DNA from: JBNJGT01 sp964473285
Lineage (GTDB): Archaea > Nanobdellota > Nanobdellia > Woesearchaeales > JACJVW01
Reading direction: 5' to 3'
DNA length: 60,343 bases
Assembly (NCBI GenBank): GCA_964473285.1
Contig: CAYYOI010000003.1
Span: 1 to 60,343, forward strand
The position numbers and the translations under genes were made by a program. The notes beneath the pieces were generated by a model that searched no databases, was not told the origin of the DNA, and worked only from the letters and a program-made list of their open reading frames with translations. Of this stretch, positions 1 through 7,278 are shown in pieces; within the stretch, counting starts at the first letter, position 1, and every line of letters begins with the position of its first letter.

Positions 1-24
1 ATCTCTTCACTTTCTATAGGCTAG

Positions 25-471
25 AGGCCTAGACTAATATTATTCGAAAAACTCATCAAACACCTTAAGTTTAAATGGTTTTACATGGACAGAGGCTATG
101 ACAAGGAGAAATTTCACAGGATGATTTTTAATGCTGGCAAAATCAGCTTTGGCTGCTTGAAAAATCTAGGTGTGCCAATTCATCGGACTCAAGGACAAAC
201 AAGAAAGCTAGTGAAAAGGCATTATAATCACAGGAAAAAGAACTGGCGAGCCTTGATTGAAAGCATAAACAGGGCTTTCAAAGCAGTATGCAGCCATGTT
301 GTTCAAGCCAAAAAACTGCATACACAAAAGGTTGAGATGTTCTTGAAGCTGATTACATACAATCTATATCGGCGAATTACAAGAAAAATTAATTTTGCGC
401 TCAACTGGATTGCTGATTTTATTAGCAATTTTATTTTATGCTTAAAGCATAAAATGGTTATGATCAGCTAG
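25..471 (+). pseudogene. C-terminal remnant of a DDE transposase
   Basis: The reading frame is open from just after a TAG at 22-24 and continues to 471. It contains a D-R-G-Y-D motif at its first ATG (85), typical of the second catalytic Asp of IS4/IS5-type DDE transposases. It then runs through an Arg/Lys-rich stretch and a helix with Glu (I-E-S-I-N-R-A-F) that fits the third acidic residue. The residues between the TAG and the ATG still read like transposase, so the upstream part is cut by the stop and by the window edge. It is therefore a decayed or partial copy. A fragment at 24155-24382 covers the part of the same family that is missing here. The family assignment is by motif only. Confidence 0.6.
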
Positions 472-498
472 AAATCATAATGTTGAAAGGATATCTAC

Positions 499-529
499 AC
501 ACCCGGGGTGTAATAAAGTTTTTAAAGCA
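499..529 (+). promoter_or_regulatory. Small hairpin and TATA-like box before the gene at 550
   Basis: Positions 499-511 form a short perfect stem (ACACC/GGTGT, three-base loop), which could be an end of the transposon remnant or a terminator. The T/A box around 518-527 (GTTTTTAAAG) is centred about 27 bp before the ATG at 550, the spacing expected for a leaderless archaeal transcript. No Shine-Dalgarno sequence is visible. Confidence 0.4.
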
Positions 530-549
530 GACCCGGTTTTTTCATTACC

Positions 550-1023
550 ATGGAATGGAGAATTAACCTTTTTACACCAATGGGAGAATATTCAGGCAAT
601 ATAAGGGTTCCTGAGAATGCTAATTCAGTAAGGACACTTGATATGCTGAACAAGAGGCAGGTAATGCCAGGGGTAAGTGACCCCTTGCTTGAGGATTTCC
701 TGGAGATCTATGATGTAATAACACCACACGGAGAGGCTGATGTCTCAAGGATCAGGAAGAGGAACATCATTGTTGCTTATGATGAGAATGGATGCATGGG
801 TTGTCCTGTAGAGCGAAAAAGGATGTATGGCTCTCCGGAATCAATGGAGTTCTATCTTACCAATGGCTGGCAGATGGAGGGAAATGCGGTAAACTTTGCT
901 GGGCGGTACAAATCGCAGAAGTTCATTGCCTTGGCTCCAGCAAGGTTGGGAAATTTGGAAAAAGATTTCATGGCATTGAATAAGGACTATATCATAGATT
1001 ATAGTAAAAATAATAAACTTTAG
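550..1023 (+). CDS. Hypothetical protein, 157 aa
   Basis: I do not recognise this protein. It is soluble, with no signal peptide or membrane segment. It has a C-M-G-C pair near residue 83 and mixed charged sequence throughout. The start at 550 is supported by a TATA-like box 27 bp upstream and the absence of a longer in-frame alternative. It lies alone between the transposase remnant and the gene at 1104, each with its own promoter-like box, so it is probably monocistronic. Shorter overlapping frames inside it are shadows. Confidence 0.6.
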   Translation: MEWRINLFTPMGEYSGNIRVPENANSVRTLDMLNKRQVMPGVSDPLLEDFLEIYDVITPHGEADVSRIRKRNIIVAYDENGCMGCPVERKRMYGSPESMEFYLTNGWQMEGNAVNFAGRYKSQKFIALAPARLGNLEKDFMALNKDYIIDYSKNNKL

Positions 1024-1103
1024 TTCAATATGCAGTATGAATCAGCCTGATTATGTGGAATCATTCAAATAGCTATAAAAACAATTGTTGATTCTTACAG
1101 GTT

Positions 1104-1616
1104 ATGAAGTATATCAATCCTGATCAAAAGCCCAGGTTTTTGAAGATTCTGGAAGCTGCAAGAGATCTGAGATACTATGTGGAATGCAGTGTACTTGCAG
1201 ATGAGTATGAAAGCAGTTATAACCTGGGTGAGATAGTGGAATCCTGGGATATTGCAACTATTCCTGATGAATGGGAGAATTATTCTGATGAGAAAAAGGA
1301 GATTTTCAGGATTTACCCTTGCAAGATCACGACTTATGCTTTAAGTGGATGGGAGAGTGATGACGAAGAGATAGGGGAACTTGAAGGGATACTGGAGCCA
1401 AGGAAAAGGATCAGAATAAGGAAGGGAAGGCTTTCTTTCATAGATGATGAGAGTGCTGAAGAGATATACTGGATGACGCAAGACCCCAAATATCATGATG
1501 GTAGGGTTAAATCAAAGGAGATTGCAAGGGATTATTACAATAGGACAGGAAAGGTTATCACATTCAGGGAAGTCAATGCGATAATGCGTTTCGGAAATTT
1601 TAAAAGGGAATGGTAG
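1104..1616 (+). CDS. Hypothetical protein, 170 aa
   Basis: No family is recognised. The product is acidic and soluble, with an N-terminal helical segment containing L-R-Y-Y-V-E-C and a basic C-terminal part that may form a helix-turn-helix (I-A-R-D-Y-Y-N-R near residue 140). A TATA-like element (GCTATAAAAAC, about 1073-1083) is centred 27 bp before the ATG, so the transcript is probably leaderless. The P-type ATPase gene starts 12 bp after its stop, so the two may be co-transcribed. Confidence 0.6.
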   Translation: MKYINPDQKPRFLKILEAARDLRYYVECSVLADEYESSYNLGEIVESWDIATIPDEWENYSDEKKEIFRIYPCKITTYALSGWESDDEEIGELEGILEPRKRIRIRKGRLSFIDDESAEEIYWMTQDPKYHDGRVKSKEIARDYYNRTGKVITFREVNAIMRFGNFKREW

Positions 1617-1628
1617 TAAAGATTTTTC

Positions 1629-4298
1629 ATGGATTATTACAAATGGTCTGTTGAGGCCTTGCTTGAGGAATTCAAAAGCAAAAAAGAGGGTATCTCGCAG
1701 GAGGAGGCAGAAAAACGTCTGAAAAAGGGCTATAACGAGATAGCAAAGAGCAAAAGGCGGACCATACACCAGATTCTATTTCGGCAGTTCAAGTCATTCA
1801 TCGTATGGATATTGTTTTTCACATTCTTAATATCGTATCTTATAGGGCATATGATAGAGGCGGTGGTGATACTGTTCATAATCCTGTTCATCATCCTTCT
1901 AAATTTTTTTATGGAGTTTAGGGCGTCAAAAGAGATGGATTCGTTAATCAAGCTCGCGCCAAAGATTTCCAGGGTGAAAAGAGGCGGAAAAGAGACAGAT
2001 ATCCATGCGCGGGAGCTTGTCCCTGGAGATGTACTTGTCCTGAACAGAGGGGATATAATAGGGGCAGATGCACGCATCCTTGAATGCAATAACCTCTCTA
2101 TTGACGAGTCGACCCTTACAGGAGAATCTGTGCCTGTGCAAAAGGAAGATATAGTGCTTGATAATGATGTCAACCTTTCTGATCGGGTCAATATGGTATT
2201 CTCCGGAACACCTGTGACAAACGGAAACGGAAAGGCTGTTGTTGTTGCAACAGGAAAAAACACTGAATTCGGAAAAATAAGCACACTTCTCAAGAACGTG
2301 GATGAGCAGGAGACTCCGCTCCAACAAAGACTTGATACTTTATCAAAGCAGATAGCAGTATTTGCTCTTTTTGCGGCGATACTCGCATTCTTTATAGGTG
2401 TTTTTCAGGGTGTGAACTGGCTTGAGATGGTAATATTTTCCATGGCAATAATCGTTTCAGGGATACCTGAGAGCCTGCCTACTGTTGTAGGGATATGCCT
2501 GGCGTTTGGAGTCAACCGCATGTCAAAGGAGAATGCAATCGTAAAGAGCCTTCCTGCGGTGGAGACACTGGGGACATGTTCTGTCATCTGTTCGGATAAG
2601 ACGGGCACATTGACCCAGAATAAGATGATTGTTGAGAAGATCTTTACAATGGATGCAGAACTGGATGTGAAAGGTGAGGGATATACGCCTGAAGGCAGGT
2701 TCTATAAGGATAAAAAAGAGATAGATATCAAAAAGTTCAAGGTAGCTTACAAGGCAATAGAGATAGGTTATCTTTGCAACAATGCGGATATCGCAAAAGA
2801 AGAGGATGAATGGATTGTCGAAGGTGAGCCTACAGAGGGGGCACTCATATCGCTTGCAAAAAAGGCAGGGGTAACCAGGGATGACAAGAGGATAAAGGAG
2901 ATCTCATTTGATCCGAACCGGAAGATGATGAGCGTGGTCAATAAGTGCAAAGGCGGAGAGTATGTCCACACTAAGGGCGCTCCTGAGAATCTTTTCAGAA
3001 GGGCTTCATCGTATCTTGAAAAAGGCAGGGTAAAAGCTTTGAATGAAGAGGCGCTCGAAAGGTTCAGGGCAAAGAATGATGCACTTGCTTCCAAAGGGTA
3101 TAGGGTCTTGGGAATAGCTTATAAGAAGAACAAGGGTGCGGAAGAGAAGGATCTTGTACTAGTTGCTTTGCTTGGGATACGTGATCCGCCTGATCCTTTA
3201 GCATTCGAGTCAATAAAAAAATGCCAGGATGCAGGCATACGAACGATAATGATTACTGGGGACAGCAAGAGGACTGCTGCAGCGATAGGAAAAGAGCTGG
3301 GTATCTATGAAGAGGATGATAACATACTCACTGCTGAAGAGCTTGATGAGATTGTCAATGAGAAAGAAGAGAGGGAATTTCTGAAGATCATAGATTCTGT
3401 TACAGTATTTGCAAGGACCACTCCTGAGCATAAGCTAAAGATTGTTGAATCCCTTCAGAAGAAAGGACACATTGTCGCGATGACAGGTGATGGTGTGAAT
3501 GATGCTCCTGCCCTGAAGAAAGCTGATATAGGTGTTTCCATGGGACAGAGAGGGACTGAGGTTGCAAAAGAAGCCTCTGATCTCATACTAAAAGATGACA
3601 AGTTCGCAACAATAGTCAAGGCTGTGGAATCAGGAAGAAACATCTACAGCAATATTCGGAAATTCATATATTATCTTCTTGTGGGAAGCATGTCAGAGGT
3701 ATTCCTTATACTGCTTGCAATCATTGCTGGAATGAGCCTTCCCTTGACTGCTTTGATGGTTCTTGTGATCAATCTTGTGACAAGCGAGTTCCCGGCGATC
3801 GGGTTGAGCCTTGAAAAGTCGAATCCTCGTATCATGAAACAAAAGCCAAGGGATTCAAAGGAGAACATACTCAATGATTTTGTCCTGATGAGGATATTCA
3901 GCACAGTGCCTTTTGTGGTGCTTGGGACTGTTTCATTGTACATCTGGTACCTTTACAGGATGGATGACATCGCGGCTGCACAGACCATCACCTTTGTAAC
4001 GATCGTACTGTTTGAGCTTTTCCATACATTCAATGCAAAGTCATGGAATGATTCCATATTCCACAAGGAAGTGTTTTCCAATAAGATGCTTACTATAGGG
4101 GTGTTATTGTCTTTGGCTTTCACTGTAATGCTCTTGTATGTGCCTTCATTGCAGGATATTTTCGGGACAGTGCCACTAGGGGTGTTTGAATGGATACTTG
4201 TACTTGGGGTCTCATCAAGCATAATCCTTTTCATAGAGTTCAAGAAATACTCGCTGAAAGTGGAGATGGGAGAACAGGAAAAGCTACATGTTTCTTAG
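1629..4298 (+). CDS. P-type cation-transporting ATPase (P2 type)
   Basis: This is an 889-residue ion pump that couples ATP hydrolysis to cation movement across the cell membrane. The N-terminal cation-ATPase domain is followed by the actuator motif T-G-E-S (164-167), the phosphorylation motif D-K-T-G-T-L-T with Asp323, the D-P-P-D hinge and T-G-D-G-V-N-D (619-625). About ten membrane segments flank these domains. In M4 the motif is I-P-E-S-L-P, where Ca2+ pumps usually have P-E-G-L-P. In M6 the SERCA-like N-L-V-T-D-G-L-P reads N-L-V-T-S-E-F-P, so the ion ligand set is altered. The substrate (Ca2+, Mn2+, Na+ or other) cannot be read with confidence. Length and domain order are complete. Confidence 0.93.
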   Translation: MDYYKWSVEALLEEFKSKKEGISQEEAEKRLKKGYNEIAKSKRRTIHQILFRQFKSFIVWILFFTFLISYLIGHMIEAVVILFIILFIILLNFFMEFRASKEMDSLIKLAPKISRVKRGGKETDIHARELVPGDVLVLNRGDIIGADARILECNNLSIDESTLTGESVPVQKEDIVLDNDVNLSDRVNMVFSGTPVTNGNGKAVVVATGKNTEFGKISTLLKNVDEQETPLQQRLDTLSKQIAVFALFAAILAFFIGVFQGVNWLEMVIFSMAIIVSGIPESLPTVVGICLAFGVNRMSKENAIVKSLPAVETLGTCSVICSDKTGTLTQNKMIVEKIFTMDAELDVKGEGYTPEGRFYKDKKEIDIKKFKVAYKAIEIGYLCNNADIAKEEDEWIVEGEPTEGALISLAKKAGVTRDDKRIKEISFDPNRKMMSVVNKCKGGEYVHTKGAPENLFRRASSYLEKGRVKALNEEALERFRAKNDALASKGYRVLGIAYKKNKGAEEKDLVLVALLGIRDPPDPLAFESIKKCQDAGIRTIMITGDSKRTAAAIGKELGIYEEDDNILTAEELDEIVNEKEEREFLKIIDSVTVFARTTPEHKLKIVESLQKKGHIVAMTGDGVNDAPALKKADIGVSMGQRGTEVAKEASDLILKDDKFATIVKAVESGRNIYSNIRKFIYYLLVGSMSEVFLILLAIIAGMSLPLTALMVLVINLVTSEFPAIGLSLEKSNPRIMKQKPRDSKENILNDFVLMRIFSTVPFVVLGTVSLYIWYLYRMDDIAAAQTITFVTIVLFELFHTFNAKSWNDSIFHKEVFSNKMLTIGVLLSLAFTVMLLYVPSLQDIFGTVPLGVFEWILVLGVSSSIILFIEFKKYSLKVEMGEQEKLHVS

Positions 4299-4348
4299 AA
4301 AAATTTATAAGGTTTTTATTCTGAATATAAATCAAAGGAGGGTTATTA

Positions 4349-5330
4349 ATGGATGAAGCACTTGCAAAGCGCATAATATCAATCATTGTCATTCTTGGTT
4401 ACATCACATCGGGATTGTCTTTTCTTGCGGGTATTGTTGTAATATGTCTAGGGGTTTTTGGAAGAAAGATACTTTATGAGCTTGTGGTATCAAACATGCA
4501 AGGAATGATGGTTGATGTCACTCACTTTGTTGGTGTGATGGGAAACATCATGATAATTGTAGGGGCATTTGGTATTATCTTTTCATTGGTTGGATTTTTA
4601 GTCTATTATTCACTTGCAAGATATCATAACTGGGCACGGTGGATAGTGATAATAGGTGCGGGGCTTGGAATCATAGTACAGCTTTTCCTGATGAATGGTC
4701 TATTGACCGTAGTATGCTTTCTAGTCTATGCATTCCTCATATACTTCTTTGCATTTGAACATGCAGTAAGGGAGATATTCGAGAGTAAAAGCATTGATAA
4801 GATGACTTTTGCAGGCCTGGGAGAGACTATATCTGAGAAAAAAGAGACATTAGTCTCAGGCAAATCTAATGAGACAGCAAAGCTTGCAGAACCAATGAAG
4901 AAACCGGCTGCAAAGGCTAAAACAACTAAGAAGAGCACTGCTAAGAAGACCAAGAAAACAACTGCAAATAAATNNNNNNNNNNNNNNNNNNNNNNNNNNN
5001 NNNNNNNNNNNNNNNNNNNNNNNNNNNNNNNNNNNNNNNNNNNNNNNNNNNNNNNNNNNNNNNNNNNNNNNNNCGGGTGGGAGTAAGCCAGCTGCAAAAA
5101 AGAAGAAAACCAAAAAGACAACGCAGTCAGCCAAAACAAAGTCTGTGTCAGATAACAAAACAACTAAGAAGAGCACTGCTAAGAAGACCAAGAAAACAAC
5201 TGCAAATAAATCGGGTGGGAGTAAGCCAGCTGCAAAAAAGAAGAAAACCAAAAAGACAACGCAGTCCACTTCAAAGCCTGCCAAAACAAAGTCAGCCAAA
5301 AAGTCAACCAAAAAGGGTAGGGTAAGATGA
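4349..5330 (+). CDS. Four-helix membrane protein with lysine-rich H1-like tail, interrupted by an assembly gap
   Basis: The first 140 residues hold four hydrophobic segments (about 9-37, 62-89, 95-115 and 115-136). A low-complexity Lys/Thr/Ala tail follows, with repeated K-P-A-A-K and T-K-K-S-T-A-K-K units like those of histone H1. A run of 100 N interrupts the tail. Reading frame and sequence both resume after it: the last pre-gap base T plus the first post-gap bases CG complete a Ser codon, and the frame then runs to TGA at 5328-5330. The N-terminal part has a good Shine-Dalgarno sequence (AAAGGAGGG, about 4334-4342). The stop overlaps the ATG of the receiver gene, so the two are translationally coupled. 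The function is unknown; the tail could bind DNA, RNA or an acidic polymer. Confidence 0.75.
4923..5266 (+). repeat. In-frame 138-bp tandem repeat coding the Lys-rich tail
   Basis: Segment 4923-4973 is identical to 5161-5211, and segment 5074-5128 is identical to 5212-5266. The post-gap copies lie exactly 138 bp (46 codons) apart. The duplicated block spans the N run. Confidence 0.85.
4974..5073. other. Assembly gap (100 N)
   Basis: Exactly 100 N, a conventional placeholder for a gap of unknown size. Closing it directly recreates the sequence seen at 5204-5216 and restores the 138-bp period, so the true missing length is probably zero or a whole number of repeat units. Confidence 0.95.
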
Positions 5331-5710
5331 AGATATTGATTGTTGATGATTCTTCCTTGCAACAGAAAATAATAAAGGATAGCCTGGTCAAACTGGGATA
5401 TTCAGATTTTTTGTTTGCAAATGATTTTGAATTTGCATTAAAGGTATATGATGCGCAGAAGCCTGATCTTGTGCTGCTTGATATTGTCATGCCCGGAAGA
5501 AGCGGTGTGGAAGTGCTTGCAGAGATAAGGAAAAGGGGAAATACTCCTGTGATAATGGTCACTTCCATCTCCATGCAGATGTTTCAGGAGGCATTACAGA
5601 ACCTGAACCTGCCACGCTCAGAGATAAAGATTGAGAAGCCTGTGTATCTCACAAAGCCTTTCACAGTCGATGGCCTGCAATCAGCAATCTCCGAAGCGTT
5701 TCAGAAGTGA
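5327..5710 (+). CDS. CheY-like response-regulator receiver protein
   Basis: This is a stand-alone 127-residue receiver domain. The acidic pair Asp7/Asp8, the phospho-acceptor Asp52 (L-L-D-I-V-M-P-G), Thr79 and Lys110 (T-K-P-F) are all present, so phosphorylation should be possible. The stretch between Thr79 and Lys110 is roughly nine residues longer than in CheY, giving an enlarged beta4-alpha4-beta5 region. There is no output domain and no histidine kinase in the window. The ATG overlaps the stop of the H1-tailed membrane protein (ATGA), suggesting a shared function. Its 3' end overlaps the convergent gene at 5681 by 30 bp. Confidence 0.88.
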   Translation: MKILIVDDSSLQQKIIKDSLVKLGYSDFLFANDFEFALKVYDAQKPDLVLLDIVMPGRSGVEVLAEIRKRGNTPVIMVTSISMQMFQEALQNLNLPRSEIKIEKPVYLTKPFTVDGLQSAISEAFQK

Positions 5711-6556
5711 ACTCTTGTAGATGTCCCGCTTGTAGGGCTTGATTCTTATTATTTTTGCATCAATCTTCTCTTCTTTTAACACTTGTTCAATGCCTTCAAT
5801 AAAATTGGTCTGATCATGGCCAAGGCAGATTGCAACAGGCCTGTATTCTTTGATTGACGCGTACTTGTCGGTAAGAGAGCCTAACTCTGCAAAAGGCACT
5901 TCGCGGAGAACCTGGCGAAGCCTTTCCTGTTCAGGGTAATGGGGTTCTCCCTTGATTTTTCGTATAGTCTCGTCACGGGCGACTATGGCAACAACTGTGC
6001 CATGCTTTGCAGCTTCCCTGAAATAGTAGCGGTGCCCTTCATGCAGATAATCAAAGCAGCCGAATACCAGGGAGACAGCGTTTAGTTTGGTTTTCAGTTT
6101 CCTGAATGCGCGGGATCGCATGCTATCCTTTTTTTCTTCACCGAAGGTCTTGTCAGATGATTCAGGAAGAAATATGGGGTCAAAACCGAAGCCTTTGCCA
6201 CGTGGGGGCACAATTGTCCCTGATATTTCTGTGCTGATATAGAATACTTCATTATTGAGCCTGACCCCGAGCATGCATCGCACGGTAGCAGGACCTTGCA
6301 GCATGTCAGCTATGCGTTCAAGAGATACTGCCTTAAGCATCCATTTTATGAGAGGGCCGGGAAAACCGTCACGGTCAAACAAGGAGATGTCTTCAACTAC
6401 TATGTTGTCTTCTTTAACCTGGGAAAGCTTGTGCTCGATAATCTTTTGCGGGTCAAGCTCCTGGATCTCTTCCAGGTCAATATCTTTTCTTTCAAGCTCC
6501 GGGATTACTTCCTGGGCTTCCCTGAACTTGTTAGGATTTCCTGTTATGAATTTCAT
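5681..6556 (-). CDS. Fusion: Ham1/ITPase-like pyrophosphatase + RibL/TagD-like nucleotidyltransferase
   Basis: The 291-residue product has two domains. Residues 1 to about 155 match the Ham1/RdgB family, which hydrolyses non-canonical purine NTPs: T-G-N-P-N-K-F at the start, V-E-D-I-S-L-F-D, G-F-P-G-P, G-F-G-F-D-P-I-F and a C-terminal S-R-A-F (usually S-H-R). Residues from about 158 match the cytidylyltransferase-like fold, with G-C-F-D-Y-L-H-E-G-H corresponding to the GxFDxxHxGH signature of archaeal FAD synthetase and glycerol-phosphate cytidylyltransferases. The start at 6556 is chosen over 6592 because it matches the Ham1 N-terminus and gives an ATGA overlap with the upstream gene's stop. 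The fused substrate is unknown. Last gene of the hsp20 operon. Confidence 0.82.
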   Translation of the reverse strand: MKFITGNPNKFREAQEVIPELERKDIDLEEIQELDPQKIIEHKLSQVKEDNIVVEDISLFDRDGFPGPLIKWMLKAVSLERIADMLQGPATVRCMLGVRLNNEVFYISTEISGTIVPPRGKGFGFDPIFLPESSDKTFGEEKKDSMRSRAFRKLKTKLNAVSLVFGCFDYLHEGHRYYFREAAKHGTVVAIVARDETIRKIKGEPHYPEQERLRQVLREVPFAELGSLTDKYASIKEYRPVAICLGHDQTNFIEGIEQVLKEEKIDAKIIRIKPYKRDIYKSSLLKRFGDC

Positions 6557-7263
6557 CGTGTAAGTTCTGTATCCGGGTGATAGGCATACCATACGCTCCA
6601 GGGCGCCTCGATGTAACCTGGTTCTGGATCTTCGAGTTCTAGGGTCGCCTCAGAGGTTTCTATATTGCCTATAATCCTTTCATTCGGTGAAAGAAGATTG
6701 CTTCTTGCACTCTTTGGAAACTGCGTGTGGGCGTTTGAAGGGTAAGGGTATATGGAATACTTACGTTCATGGCCTGTTTCATTGAGAAGAAGGCTTTCAG
6801 GATGAATTTTTTTCCAATCCTCCCATGTAGTGATCTTTGCAGGGATAGTATCCTTTGAGTAGGTGAACTGGCTGATTAGGGTGCCGTTTTGGGTCTCGAA
6901 GATGCTGTTGCCATTGAGAGTCTTTCCTGAGGCATGAAGAGAAAGGCCATTATAACCCATGACAGTCTGAGACAGGGGGCAGAATGTGAGGGAAAAATCC
7001 TTCTCATTTACTACCAGATGCCAGGCCATCATATCAAGAGGGTATGCCCGTGGAATGTCTGTAACTATACCAATCACTTTAGTATCATTTGGTATGTTGG
7101 CCTTTGATGTGTAAGAAGGCTCATCAATGGGGTCAATCTTTTTGCTGCTTGTAATATAGGACTCTTTTTTTTCTTCCTTTTCCTCAGGTTCATCTATCAG
7201 GACCGGAATCATGAGGAGGATTATAATAATGATAATAAAAAGGTACTTCATACCTGATGGCAT
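6553..7263 (-). CDS. DUF3179-family membrane-anchored protein
   Basis: This 236-residue protein has an N-terminal hydrophobic anchor (residues 5-24) and an acidic linker. The domain that follows carries DUF3179 hallmarks: R-A-Y-P-L-D-M-M-A-W-H, F-C-P-L-S-Q-T, a W-E-D-W-K-K-I-H-P segment and L-S-P-N-E-R-I-I-G. The domain probably lies outside the cell. The biochemical role of the family is not known to me. The second Cys often seen in the C-P-L-C motif is Ser here. The ATG at 7263 follows an AGGGA site; the Met four codons later is an alternative. It sits 15 bp downstream of cdc48 and overlaps the fusion gene by 4 bp. Confidence 0.75.
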   Translation of the reverse strand: MPSGMKYLFIIIIIILLMIPVLIDEPEEKEEKKESYITSSKKIDPIDEPSYTSKANIPNDTKVIGIVTDIPRAYPLDMMAWHLVVNEKDFSLTFCPLSQTVMGYNGLSLHASGKTLNGNSIFETQNGTLISQFTYSKDTIPAKITTWEDWKKIHPESLLLNETGHERKYSIYPYPSNAHTQFPKSARSNLLSPNERIIGNIETSEATLELEDPEPGYIEAPWSVWYAYHPDTELTR

Positions 7264-7278
7264 GGTTCCCTTGATTTA

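Noticed and set aside
5077..5325. Alternative plus-strand frame beyond the N gap
   Set aside because: Arg/Gln-rich shadow of the Lys-rich repeat; the true frame is the one that reaches TGA at 5328-5330.
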